Shown: piece after piece, positions 47,434 through 55,928 of the stretch | Numbering within the stretch: the first letter of the stretch is position 1 | Layout of the letters: each line of letters opens with the position of its first letter | NCBI RefSeq assembly: GCF_002250835.2 | Contig: NZ_NOJY02000005.1 | Location: 62,001 to 126,000, forward strand | Direction of reading: 5' to 3' | Source: Romboutsia weinsteinii | GTDB lineage: Bacteria; Bacillota; Clostridia; Peptostreptococcales; Peptostreptococcaceae | DNA: 64,000 nt | Translations under genes and position numbers: made by a program | The notes under the pieces: model-generated | What the model saw: only the letters and a program-made list of their open reading frames with translations | Database searches by the model: none | What the model was told of the DNA's origin: nothing

Positions 47434-47661
47434 ATGAGAGAGTTAGTGTTGGATATAGCTAAAGCTCTTGTTGATAATCCTGACGAAGTAGTAGTAGAGG
47501 AAACTAAAGAAAAAGATGAAATAGTCTTAAAACTTAAGGTTGCTCAAGACGACATGGGTAAGGTTATCGGTAAGCAGGGCAGAATAGCTAAAGCTATAAG
47601 AACTGTCGTAAGATCTGCTGCAAACAGAGAAAATATTAAGGTTTCTCTTGAAATACTATAA
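47434..47661 (+). CDS. khpA: KH-domain RNA-binding protein KhpA
   Basis: 75-residue single KH-domain protein (YlqC). The GxxG loop is in GKVIGKQGRIAKAIR. I choose ATG 47434 (MRELVLDIAKALVD) since the SD AGGAG (47420-47424) abuts the earlier ATG 47425. Partner of KhpB in sRNA and cell-division-related RNA binding in other Firmicutes. A terminator follows at once. Confidence 0.94.
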   Translation: MRELVLDIAKALVDNPDEVVVEETKEKDEIVLKLKVAQDDMGKVIGKQGRIAKAIRTVVRSAANRENIKVSLEIL

Positions 47662-47690
47662 AAGGATTAGGTATATACCTAATCCTTTTT
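47661..47690 (+). terminator. Terminator after khpA
   Basis: Perfect 12-bp stem (47661-47672 with 47677-47688), 4-nt loop, T tail. It overlaps the khpA stop and separates rimM transcription. Confidence 0.93.
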
Positions 47691-47848
47691 GTATATAATA
47701 CAGATAAAATTCGCTGTGTCTAAGCTAATTTGTGGGCGAATTATTTAATATCGCCAGTGCAGTCGATAAAAATGACTTTAATCTAAGCAATAATATTTTA
47801 CAATTAAAAGATTGATTATGTAAAACAATAGAAAGTGAGATATAGACA

Positions 47849-48364
47849 ATGAAGGAAAAAGTAACTCATTTTAAAATCGGAAAGATAGTTAATACTCAGG
47901 GATTAAAAGGAGAAGTTAGAGTTTATTCTCTTACTGATGATATAAATAGATTTGATGATTTAGAAACATTTTACTTAGGAAAAGATTTAGAAAAACAATG
48001 GATTGTTGAAAAAGTTAGATACAAGGGCAACATGGTAATAATGAAAATAAAAGATATAGATACTGTTGAAATGGCTGAAAAATTAAGAGATAAGTTTATG
48101 TATGTATCTAGAGAGAATAGTAGAGAATTAGAAGATGGAGAATACTTCATATCTGATATGATAGGTATAGATGTATTTACAGTTAACGGTGAGCGTGTAG
48201 GTACATTAAAAGAAGTGCTTCAATATGCTGCTAATGACGTATATGTTGTAAAAGGAAATGAAGAGCAAGAGTACCTTATACCTGCTGTAATGAAGTTTGT
48301 TCCAACTATTGATATGAAAGAAAGAAAAATGATAATAGATCCTATTAAGGGAATGTTAGACTAG
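47849..48364 (+). CDS. rimM: Ribosome maturation factor RimM
   Basis: 16S rRNA processing factor that binds uS19. The 171-residue protein has the N-terminal beta-barrel (FKIGKIVNTQGLKGEVRVYSL) and a C-terminal PRC barrel (about 95-165, ending IPAVMKFVPTIDMKERKM). SD aagtgag precedes the ATG. trmD begins 8 bp after its stop. Confidence 0.95.
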   Translation: MKEKVTHFKIGKIVNTQGLKGEVRVYSLTDDINRFDDLETFYLGKDLEKQWIVEKVRYKGNMVIMKIKDIDTVEMAEKLRDKFMYVSRENSRELEDGEYFISDMIGIDVFTVNGERVGTLKEVLQYAANDVYVVKGNEEQEYLIPAVMKFVPTIDMKERKMIIDPIKGMLD

Positions 48365-48372
48365 GTGGTAGT

Positions 48373-49065
48373 ATGAGATTTCATATAATGACGCTTTTTC
48401 CAGAAATATTTCATTCTTATATGAATGAGAGTATAATGAAAAGAGCAGTAGAGAAAAATATAATAGAAGTATGTGTGTATAATATAAGGGATTTTTCAAA
48501 TAACAAGCATAAAAAGGTAGATGATTATCCTTTTGGAGGTGGAGCCGGTATGGTAATGACTCCTCAACCAATATACGATACCTATAAGCACATAGTAGAT
48601 AAATATAATATAAATAACCCAAGAGTTATTTATCTAACTCCTAAGGGTAAGGTACACAATCAAACCATAGCTACAGATATGTCTAAAGAAGATGATGTAA
48701 TTCTTTTATGTGGTCACTACGAAGGAGTAGATCAAAGGATTATAGATTTAATAGTAACTGATGAAATATCTATAGGAGATTATGTATTAACAGGAGGAGA
48801 ACTTCCAGCCCTTATATTAATAGATTCAATATCAAGGCTTATTCCTGGTGTATTAAGCCAAAATGAGTCCTTTGAAGAAGAATCTTTTAAAGATAATTTA
48901 TTAGAGTATCCACATTATACAAGACCAAGAGAATTTATGGAACTTGAAGTTCCAGATGTTTTACTATCTGGAAATCATAAAAATATAGATAAGTGGAGAC
49001 ATGATGAATCAGTGAGAATCACTAAAGAAAGAAGACCTGATTTATATAAAAAAGCTTGTAAATAA
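48373..49065 (+). CDS. trmD: tRNA (guanine-N1)-methyltransferase
   Basis: Methylates G37 of tRNAs to prevent frameshifting. The 230-residue SPOUT enzyme has FGGGAGMVMTPQPIYD, the SAM-binding LLCGHYEGVDQRI and IGDYVLTGGELPALILIDS. The start overlaps its SD region right after rimM (SD aggtggta). It lies upstream of rplS in the canonical order. Confidence 0.97.
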   Translation: MRFHIMTLFPEIFHSYMNESIMKRAVEKNIIEVCVYNIRDFSNNKHKKVDDYPFGGGAGMVMTPQPIYDTYKHIVDKYNINNPRVIYLTPKGKVHNQTIATDMSKEDDVILLCGHYEGVDQRIIDLIVTDEISIGDYVLTGGELPALILIDSISRLIPGVLSQNESFEEESFKDNLLEYPHYTRPREFMELEVPDVLLSGNHKNIDKWRHDESVRITKERRPDLYKKACK

Positions 49066-49095
49066 TTTAAAAACATAGTATAATTTAATCTGTTG

Positions 49096-49165
49096 AAAAA
49101 ATAAACGGCCATTCCTCTGCTTACACTCATGTGGTAATTAAGAATGTCTATGATACTAGGAGGAC
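49096..49165 (+). promoter_or_regulatory. Candidate L19 ribosomal protein leader
   Basis: The 5' leader of rplS holds ATTCCTCTGCTTACAC ... GTGGTAATTAAGAATG: an outer ATTC/GAAT pairing and an inner CAC/GTG hairpin. I recall this as the Firmicutes L19 autoregulatory leader; an RNA covariance search was not run. Confidence 0.6.
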
Positions 49166-49172
49166 TTAGAAA

Positions 49173-49526
49173 ATGAATGAATTAGTAAGAGCATTAGGAC
49201 AAGAACAATTAAAGAACGAAGTACCTAACTTCGGACCTGGAGATACTGTTAAAGTACACGTTAGAATAGTTGAAGGAAAAAGAGAAAGAGTTCAAATATT
49301 TGAAGGTGTAGTATTAAAGAGACAAGGTGGAGGAATACAAGAAACTTTCACTGTTAGAAAAATATCTTTCAACGTTGGTGTAGAAAGAACTTTCCCAGTT
49401 CACTCTCCAAGAATAGACAAGATAGAAGTAACTAGAAAAGGTAAAGTAAGAAGAGCTAAATTAACTTACTTAAGAGGTAGAGTTGGTAAAGCTGCTAAGA
49501 TAAAAGAAGCTAGAGTTGCTAGATAA
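49173..49526 (+). CDS. rplS: Large ribosomal subunit protein bL19
   Basis: 117-residue ribosomal protein. Typical features are [43 protein letters not shown] and a basic C-terminus. SD aggagga precedes the ATG. Possibly autoregulated through the leader at 49096. A terminator follows. Confidence 0.98.
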   Translation: MNELVRALGQEQLKNEVPNFGPGDTVKVHVRIVEGKRERVQIFEGVVLKRQGGGIQETFTVRKISFNVGVERTFPVHSPRIDKIEVTRKGKVRRAKLTYLRGRVGKAAKIKEARVAR

Positions 49527-49547
49527 TTAAAACTTTACTATAAATAA

Positions 49548-49577
49548 AAGAGCTGAGTATTCTCAGTTCTTTTTTTA
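49548..49577 (+). terminator. Terminator after rplS
   Basis: 10-bp stem (49548-49557 with 49562-49571), 4-nt loop, seven-T tail. The next 230 bp to rbgA are AT-rich with nothing recognised. Confidence 0.92.
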
Positions 49578-49808
49578 TATACTAAGGAATTATGAATTAT
49601 CTAATATATAAAAATAATTTATTTATAAAGTGTAGATAAGCATAGTTAAGGGAAATCTAATAATAAAACATATGAAGATATATTTAACTTAGATAATAAT
49701 AGCAAAATATAATTAATATAAAAACACATTTATATTGTGGTATAATGAAAAAGTTGAAATTATAGATGAAATTAATAAAATAAAGATAGATATTAAGGAG
49801 TGATAAGT

Positions 49809-50723
49809 ATGGCAAGAGGCGATAAGATGAGAGTTGACTATGACGAATATCTTGTAGATGATAATTTACATATAAACTGGTATCCAGGGCATATGAAGAA
49901 AACTAGGGAATTAGTTAGAAATAACTTAAAGCTAGTAGACGTAGTGGTAGAACTTTTAGATGCAAGAATACCTTTTAGTAGTAAAAACCCTGATATAGAT
50001 AACCTTGCAGGTGGTAAGCCAAGAGTAGTTATATTAAATAAAAGTGACTTAGCGGATAGAAATAAGTTAAATAGATGGATAAACTATTATAAAGATCTTG
50101 GAATTAAAGCTATACCAGTTGACACTATGAAAGGTGTGGGAATAAATAAATTAGTTGATGAGTGCAGAAATGTTACGAAAGGTAAGATGGATGCTCTAAT
50201 AGAAAAAGGTAGAAAAGAAAGACCTATAAGAATAATGATAGTTGGTATTCCAAATGTTGGTAAATCATCAATTATAAATAAGTTAACAGGAAGAAAAAGT
50301 ACTGCTACAGGAGATAAGCCTGGTGTAACTAAAGGTAAGCAATGGGTTAGATTAAAAGGAAACTTAGAACTACTAGATACTCCTGGTATATTATGGCCTA
50401 AATTCGAAGATCAAGAAGTTGCTTTAAACTTAGCATTTAGTAGAGCTATAAAGGATGAGATACTAGATGTTGAAACTTTAGGATTAAGACTTATAGAAAG
50501 ACTTATGGAGATAGAACCTGAGAAATTAAAAGCTAGATATAAGCTTGAAGAGCTAGGAGAAACTGGTTTAGATACTATGGACATGATAGGCCGTAAGAGA
50601 GGCTTTATAACAGGTAAAAAAGAATTAGACTATACTCGTATAGCATTTACTGTGTTAAATGAATTTAGAGATGGGAAAATAGGACAAATATCTTTAGAAG
50701 TACCAGAAGATATAAAGAACTAA
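49809..50723 (+). CDS. rbgA: Ribosome biogenesis GTPase RbgA (YlqF)
   Basis: Circularly permuted GTPase required for late 50S assembly. 304 residues. WYPGHMKKTRE is near the N-terminus. G4 NKSD precedes G1 GIPNVGKSSIINKL, then G2 GDKPGVTKGKQW and G3 DTPG, the diagnostic permuted order. I choose ATG 49809 since the SD aaggag ends at the earlier GTG 49800. Confidence 0.96.
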   Translation: MARGDKMRVDYDEYLVDDNLHINWYPGHMKKTRELVRNNLKLVDVVVELLDARIPFSSKNPDIDNLAGGKPRVVILNKSDLADRNKLNRWINYYKDLGIKAIPVDTMKGVGINKLVDECRNVTKGKMDALIEKGRKERPIRIMIVGIPNVGKSSIINKLTGRKSTATGDKPGVTKGKQWVRLKGNLELLDTPGILWPKFEDQEVALNLAFSRAIKDEILDVETLGLRLIERLMEIEPEKLKARYKLEELGETGLDTMDMIGRKRGFITGKKELDYTRIAFTVLNEFRDGKIGQISLEVPEDIKN

Positions 50724-50726
50724 TTA

Positions 50727-50764
50727 AAAAATAGAAACTTGTACCTTATCAAGTTTCTATTTTT
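50727..50764 (+). terminator. Terminator after rbgA
   Basis: 15-bp perfect stem (50727-50741 with 50750-50764), 8-nt loop, T-rich end. Confidence 0.92.
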
Positions 50765-50948
50765 ATTGTATTAAGTGAAAAATATTGGAAAATAATATGA
50801 TTATCAAGACATTTATATTATTAATTAGAAAATTTTTATATTAATAAAATTATAAAAAAATATAGTATTAGCAATACTATAGCTAAAATTGTCGAATAAA
50901 AAAGTATATTCAAGAAAATTTTGAAGATTTCGCATATTTTAAATATTA

Positions 50949-50993
50949 TTGACTATCAAAAAAGTAAATTATATAATTAATTATCAGAATATT
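50949..50993 (+). promoter_or_regulatory. SigA promoter with CodY-like box upstream of brnQ
   Basis: TTGACT (50949-50954), 17-bp spacer, TATAAT (50972-50977). Directly downstream, at 50979-50993, AATTATCAGAATATT matches the CodY consensus AATTTTCWGAAAATT at 13 of 15 positions and covers the predicted start point. The remaining DNA between 50765 and 50948 is AT-rich with nothing recognised. Confidence 0.72.
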
Positions 50994-51028
50994 TAAACTG
51001 TACGAATATTTAATAAGGAGGGTTTTAT

Positions 51029-52330
51029 ATGATACAAAAAAATAAAGATGTAGTAATAGTAGGTTTTGCTCTATTTGCTATGTTCTTTGGAGCAGGGAAT
51101 TTAATATTTCCACCATTTTTAGGCGTTATCTCAGGATCTAGTTGGATGACTGGATTTGGTGGATTTGTATTAGCTGATGTTGGCTTAGCTTTATTAGCTA
51201 TAATAGCAGCAGCAAAGTGTGGAGGAGAAGTAAGTAAGATATTAGGTAGAGCGGGTAACGGTCTAGCAATAGTATTAGGCTCTGCAATAATGATATGTTT
51301 AGGTCCTCTATTAGCAATACCTAGGACAGCGGCAACAACTTTTGAAATGGGAGTAGCACCTTTAGTTAGTGGATTTAGCCCGGTATTATTTTCTTTAATA
51401 TTTTTCGCATTAACATTTATATTAACTATAAAGCCATCAAAAGTTGTAGATATTATAGGTCAGTTTTTAACACCATTACTTTTACTAGCACTTGCGGTAT
51501 TAATAGTTAAAGGTATAATAACTCCATTAGGAGATTTAAATAATTCACCGATGATTGAAGGTGTATTTGCAGAAGGTATAGCACAAGGATACCAGACAAT
51601 GGACCCATTGGGGGCAGTAGCTTTATCAGCTGTAATAATAACTTCACTTGCAAACAAAGGATATACTAAGTCAAATGAAAAGATAAAGCTAACATTACAA
51701 GCAGGTATAATTGCAGGGATAGGTTTGTGTATTGTTTATGGAGGTCTAGCATATCTTGGTGCAACAGTTTCAGGAGTATATGATCAAAATGTATCTCAGA
51801 CGTCTTTAATAGTTAATATAACGGCTTCGTTACTTGGATATCCAGGAAAGATTATATTAGCATTGATAGTTACTCTAGCATGTTTAACAACGGCTATAGG
51901 TCTTACATCAGCAACGGCTCAATATTTTGAAAAAATCACAAAAGGAAAACTAAATTATGGACTAATAGTTACTGTAGTTTGTATATTTAGTGCAGTAGTA
52001 TCTAACTTTGGAGTAAGTACAATAATCAAATTCTCAGCTCCGATATTAAACATGATATATCCAGCAACTATTGTTTTAATAATAATGACTTTATTCACGG
52101 AAAAAATAAAGAATGATAATACTTTTAAAGCAGCTACTTATATGGCTTTATTTATCAGTATATTAACAGTAGTTAATGATTTAGGTATAAGCATACCTAT
52201 GGTTACAAAACTACCATTTGCACCATTAGGATTTAACTGGATAGTTCCTGTAATTATAGCAGGTATTATAGGAAGCTTTATACCTCAAAGAAAAAGACCT
52301 AATAGACAAGATAAGAATATTACAGCTTAA
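51029..52330 (+). CDS. brnQ: Branched-chain amino acid transporter BrnQ
   Basis: Cation-coupled uptake of Leu, Ile and Val. The 433-residue membrane protein has about 12 hydrophobic helices and the LIVCS-family N-terminus FALFAMFFGAGNLIFPPFLG. SD aaggaggg precedes ATG 51029. A SigA promoter with an overlapping CodY-like box suggests repression when branched-chain amino acids and GTP are plentiful. It is monocistronic, bounded by terminators. Confidence 0.95.
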   Translation: MIQKNKDVVIVGFALFAMFFGAGNLIFPPFLGVISGSSWMTGFGGFVLADVGLALLAIIAAAKCGGEVSKILGRAGNGLAIVLGSAIMICLGPLLAIPRTAATTFEMGVAPLVSGFSPVLFSLIFFALTFILTIKPSKVVDIIGQFLTPLLLLALAVLIVKGIITPLGDLNNSPMIEGVFAEGIAQGYQTMDPLGAVALSAVIITSLANKGYTKSNEKIKLTLQAGIIAGIGLCIVYGGLAYLGATVSGVYDQNVSQTSLIVNITASLLGYPGKIILALIVTLACLTTAIGLTSATAQYFEKITKGKLNYGLIVTVVCIFSAVVSNFGVSTIIKFSAPILNMIYPATIVLIIMTLFTEKIKNDNTFKAATYMALFISILTVVNDLGISIPMVTKLPFAPLGFNWIVPVIIAGIIGSFIPQRKRPNRQDKNITA

Positions 52331-52344
52331 AATAAGGAAGTATA

Positions 52345-52379
52345 AAATCGTTGATATATTAATATCAACGATTTTTATT
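52345..52379 (+). terminator. Terminator after brnQ
   Basis: 13-bp perfect stem (52345-52357 with 52362-52374) with a T-rich tail. Confidence 0.9.
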
Positions 52380-52481
52380 TTGCTAATCAATTATGATATA
52401 AGTTATATATAATTGATTTACTAGAAAAATAATAATAAAATAGGATTAGTAAATACAAATAAGGATAAAAGAGGAGACAAG

Positions 52482-53249
52482 ATGAAAGATAAAAGCGTAA
52501 AAGACATAAAAGAATTAGTTGATAATTTAAGTACAGATAAATATTTAGAGTATATAGATATATTAAGAAATGATGAGAGAAAATCTGTTCAAAATATTGC
52601 AGTAAAGTTGGCAAAAAAGCTAGATAATATTAGAAGAGAGGATGAAAGATTAGAAAAGATTAATATATATGAGAATGAAGGATATAGTAAAGGTTATGTT
52701 TATATAGGTGGTATAGATGAGGCTGGTAGAGGTCCTTTAGCAGGTCCTGTAGTGGCTAGTGTTGTAGTTTTTAAACCGAATACTAAGATAGAAGGGGTAA
52801 ATGATTCAAAAAAACTAAGTGAAGCTAAGAGAGATGAGTTATTTGATATAATAAAAGAAGAAGCGCTAGATTATGGTATAGGTATAGTTAATCATGAAGA
52901 AATCGATGAGTTTAATATATTAAACGCTACATATATGGCAATGAAAAAAGCAGTAAATTGCTTAGATAAAACTCCTGACTATTTACTAATTGATGCTGCT
53001 ACAATACCAGGTATAGATATAGACCAAAAACCATTAGTAAAGGGAGATTCAAAATCTATATCAATAGCTGCTGCTAGTATATTAGCAAAAGTTACAAGAG
53101 ATAGTATCATGTATCAGTACGATGAAATGTACCCTGAATATGGATTTAAATCTCATAAAGGGTATGGAACTAAGGAGCATTATGAGGCAATTGAGAAACA
53201 TGGAATTACCCCGATACATAGAAAAAGTTTCTTAAAGAATGTGTTATAA
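52482..53249 (+). CDS. rnhB: Ribonuclease HII
   Basis: Removes ribonucleotides and RNA from RNA-DNA hybrids. The 255-residue protein has a helical N-terminal extension (about 1-70) and a catalytic domain with GGIDEAGRGPLAGPVVASVVV (first Asp/Glu pair), LLIDAATIPG and KGDSKSISIAAASILAKVTRD. SD gaggaga precedes the ATG. Confidence 0.95.
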   Translation: MKDKSVKDIKELVDNLSTDKYLEYIDILRNDERKSVQNIAVKLAKKLDNIRREDERLEKINIYENEGYSKGYVYIGGIDEAGRGPLAGPVVASVVVFKPNTKIEGVNDSKKLSEAKRDELFDIIKEEALDYGIGIVNHEEIDEFNILNATYMAMKKAVNCLDKTPDYLLIDAATIPGIDIDQKPLVKGDSKSISIAAASILAKVTRDSIMYQYDEMYPEYGFKSHKGYGTKEHYEAIEKHGITPIHRKSFLKNVL

Positions 53250-53301
53250 TATATATTGACGAAAGTAATAATAAGATGTGTGATTACATAAAATAATAGC
53301 T

Positions 53302-53326
53302 TACAGGAACGTACTGTACACCTGTA
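53302..53326. promoter_or_regulatory. Operator-like dyad upstream of the FMN dehydrogenase gene
   Basis: TACAGG (53302-53307) and CCTGTA (53321-53326) flank a 13-bp centre that contains GTAC-T-GTAC. It could be a regulator site or an mRNA hairpin; not matched to a known consensus. Confidence 0.35.
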
Positions 53327-53351
53327 TCTTATAAAATTATGGGGGTTGAAT

Positions 53352-54365
53352 ATGGATTATAAAGAAATGCTAAAAAATGCTAGGGCTAACTTAAATGGAA
53401 GTTGTAAGGTATGTAAAGCGTGTAATGGTATAGCTTGTGCAGGAGAAGTACCGGGTATGGGTGGTAAGGGAAGTGGGTCTTCCTTTATAGAAAACTTTAA
53501 GAGTTTAGAAAAAATAAAGTTAAATATGAGAGTAACTCATAATGTTAATAATCCTGATACATCGATAGAATTATTTGGTAGAAAAATGGAAGCTCCAATA
53601 TTTGCAGCTCCTGTAACAGGGACTACTTTAAATATGGGTGGAAAGATAACAGAAAGAGAGTACATAGAACCAGTAGTAAAGGGATGTATAAACTCAGGTA
53701 TATACGCAATGGTAGGAGATACAGCAATAGATGCTTTCTTAATAGAAAACCTAGATGTACTTAAAGAAAACAATGGTGATGGAATTGTATTTATAAAGCC
53801 ATGGGAAAATGAAGATATAATAAAGAAGATTAAGTTAGCTGAAGAAGCAGGAGCATTTGCTGTGGGTGTAGATGTAGATGCATGTGGATTAGTTACATTA
53901 TCTATGCATGGTAAAACTGTAGAAGCTAAAACTATCGATAAAATAAAGGAATTAAAGGCATCTACAAAGCTTCCATTTATATTAAAAGGTATAATGACAG
54001 TAGAAGATGCACTTATGGCTGTAGAAGCTGGTGTGGATGCTATAGTCGTATCTAATCATGGTGGAAGAGTACTTGATTGTACACCAGGATCAGCAGAAGT
54101 ACTACCTAAAATAGTACAAGCTGTTAAAGGTAAAATTACAATACTTGCAGATGGTGGAATAAGAACTGGAGTAGATGTAGTTAAGATGATAGGTCTTGGA
54201 GCAGATGCAGTGTTAATAGGTAGACCTTTTGTTACAGCTTCTTTTGGTGGAGCTACTGACGGAGTGATTACTTATGTAGAAAAGCTTAAAAGTGAATTAA
54301 GCGCAACAATGATATTAACAGGATGTCAAACTATTAATGATATAAATGAAAAAGTAATATTTTAG
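53352..54365 (+). CDS. FMN-dependent alpha-hydroxy-acid dehydrogenase with N-terminal Cys cluster
   Basis: The 337-residue protein belongs to the FMN_dh TIM-barrel family (lactate oxidase, isopentenyl-PP isomerase type 2 relatives). Visible features are FAAPVTGTTLNMGG, LPFILKGIMTVEDALMA (flavin-binding Lys), the active-site SNHGGRVLDCTPG and ILADGGIRTGVDVVKMIGLGADAVLIGRPF. The N-terminus has C18, C21, C24 and C29 (CKVCKACNGIAC), followed by GEVPGMGGKGSGSS. The Cys set could hold an Fe-S cluster or zinc. Start ATG 53352 fits SD ggggg; TTG 53346 does not. Substrate undetermined. Confidence 0.85.
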   Translation: MDYKEMLKNARANLNGSCKVCKACNGIACAGEVPGMGGKGSGSSFIENFKSLEKIKLNMRVTHNVNNPDTSIELFGRKMEAPIFAAPVTGTTLNMGGKITEREYIEPVVKGCINSGIYAMVGDTAIDAFLIENLDVLKENNGDGIVFIKPWENEDIIKKIKLAEEAGAFAVGVDVDACGLVTLSMHGKTVEAKTIDKIKELKASTKLPFILKGIMTVEDALMAVEAGVDAIVVSNHGGRVLDCTPGSAEVLPKIVQAVKGKITILADGGIRTGVDVVKMIGLGADAVLIGRPFVTASFGGATDGVITYVEKLKSELSATMILTGCQTINDINEKVIF

Positions 54366-54382
54366 TATAGACGATAATTTTA

Positions 54383-54418
54383 AAAGCTCTGGTCAATATA
54401 TTATTGATTAGGGCTTTT
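54383..54418 (+). terminator. Terminator after the FMN dehydrogenase gene
   Basis: 15-bp stem with three G-U pairs (54383-54397 with 54403-54417), short T tail. Confidence 0.75.
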
Positions 54419-54580
54419 ACTTTGAGAGTATAATAATAGATATAGTTGTTGTACTAGCTGTTATTGTAAATATAGGATATAATAATGAAATAAAGATTGT
54501 AAACTGACAATTACTTAATTAAAATATATAAAAACAATTTTAGAGAAAACCTCAAAATTGTGTTTTGATGGAGGTAGACT

Positions 54581-55399
54581 ATGAAAGGAATAAATAAGGC
54601 TGGTAAAATATTTCATCCAGAGCCAACTATTATAGATGTTAATGGTAAAAAAATAGGTAGCAAAGAGATAGCAATTATTGCGGGGCCTTGTTCAGTAGAA
54701 ACAGAAGAACAAATTACTTCAATAGCAGAAGAGGTTAAGCATTTAGGTGCAGGATTTTTAAGAGGCGGTGCATTTAAGCCTAGAACTTCACCTTATGCAT
54801 TTCAAGGATTAAAATATGAGGGACTAGAATTGTTAAAAAGAGCTAAGGAAAAGACTGGTCTTCCTATAGTTACAGAACTTATGTCTCCATATGATATTGA
54901 AGTATTTGAAAGAGATGTAGACGTTATACAAATCGGTGCAAGAAACATGCAAAACTTTGATTTACTTAAAGAGTTAGGAAAAACTACAAAGCCAATACTT
55001 TTAAAAAGAGGACTATCTGCAACTATAGAAGAGTGGATAATGTCTGCAGAACATATTATGGCTGGTGGAAACGAAAATGTTATTCTTTGTGAAAGAGGTA
55101 TAAGAACATTTGAAACTTATACTAGAAATACTCTAGATTTAAGTGCAGTATTAGCTGCAAAAGAACTAACTCATTTACCTGTAATAGTTGACCCGAGTCA
55201 TGCTGCAGGAAAGTGGTGGATGGTAGAGTCTTTATCTAAGGCTGCAATAGCTGTGGGAGCTGATGGATTAATAATAGAGGTGCATAATAACCCTGAGGAA
55301 GCCCTTTGTGATGGTGATCAGTCAATTAAGCCTAAAAGATTTGGACAATTAGTAGATGACTTAAGAAAAGTTGCAAATGCTGTAGGAAGAGATATATAA
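54581..55399 (+). CDS. aroF: 3-deoxy-7-phosphoheptulonate (DAHP) synthase
   Basis: First step of the shikimate pathway, from phosphoenolpyruvate and erythrose 4-phosphate. The 272-residue enzyme is of the short KDO8P-synthase-like type with IIAGPCSVETEEQI, RGGAFKPRTSPYAFQG, QIGARNMQNFDLL, ILLKRGLSATIEEW and VDPSHAAGKWW. No chorismate mutase or ACT domain is attached. The SD ggaggt (54570-54575) pairs with ACCTC at 54549-54553 in a possible hairpin. aroQ follows 29 bp later. Confidence 0.95.
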   Translation: MKGINKAGKIFHPEPTIIDVNGKKIGSKEIAIIAGPCSVETEEQITSIAEEVKHLGAGFLRGGAFKPRTSPYAFQGLKYEGLELLKRAKEKTGLPIVTELMSPYDIEVFERDVDVIQIGARNMQNFDLLKELGKTTKPILLKRGLSATIEEWIMSAEHIMAGGNENVILCERGIRTFETYTRNTLDLSAVLAAKELTHLPVIVDPSHAAGKWWMVESLSKAAIAVGADGLIIEVHNNPEEALCDGDQSIKPKRFGQLVDDLRKVANAVGRDI

Positions 55400-55428
55400 T
55401 ACCTTAAATATTTTGGAGGTAAACCTAT

Positions 55429-55872
55429 ATGAAGTTAATGGTTATAAATGGACCTAATCTTAATATGCTTGGGATTAGGGAAAAAGGAATATATGGAACT
55501 AGAGATTTTAAAGATGTATGTGATTATATTAAGGGTGAAGGAAAAAAAAGAAATCATGAGATGACTCTTCTTCAAAGTAATATAGAAGGTGAAATTATAA
55601 ATTTTATACAAAGAGCATATTTTGAAAGTTATGATGGGATAATTATAAATCCAGGAGCATATACACATTACAGCTATGCTATACATGATGCAATAAAGGG
55701 AGCAGATATACCTACTGTAGAAGTGCATATATCAAATGTACATGCTAGGGAAGAATTTAGGCATAAATCAGTAACTGCACCTGCATGCATAGGTCAGCTT
55801 TGCGGATTTGGTGAATTTGGATATATAATGGCAATATATGCATTAGAGAATAAAGTGCAAAATAAAAGCTAA
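55429..55872 (+). CDS. aroQ: 3-dehydroquinate dehydratase, type II
   Basis: Dehydrates 3-dehydroquinate to 3-dehydroshikimate. The 147-residue dodecameric type has INGPNLNMLGIREKGIYG (active-site loop with Arg and Tyr), NPGAYTHYSYAIHDAI (catalytic His) and VHISNVHAREEFRHKS. SD ggaggt precedes ATG 55429. It forms a two-gene operon with aroF, closed by a bidirectional terminator. Confidence 0.96.
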   Translation: MKLMVINGPNLNMLGIREKGIYGTRDFKDVCDYIKGEGKKRNHEMTLLQSNIEGEIINFIQRAYFESYDGIIINPGAYTHYSYAIHDAIKGADIPTVEVHISNVHAREEFRHKSVTAPACIGQLCGFGEFGYIMAIYALENKVQNKS

Positions 55873-55910
55873 ATGGTAGGTTGATTAGAGACCTATCATT
55901 TAGCTTTTTT
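55865..55910. terminator. Bidirectional terminator between aroQ and the ABC operon
   Basis: 17-bp stem with one G-U pair (55865-55881 with 55891-55907), T run on the plus strand and AAAA/TTTT edge for the minus strand; it lies between convergent operons. Confidence 0.9.
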
Positions 55911-55928
55911 ATTATTAGAAGCTTAGCA

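Noticed and set aside
49578..49808. AT-rich gap between rplS and rbgA, searched for lepB or a small RNA
   Set aside because: No open frame with SD and no stable hairpin beyond the rplS terminator.
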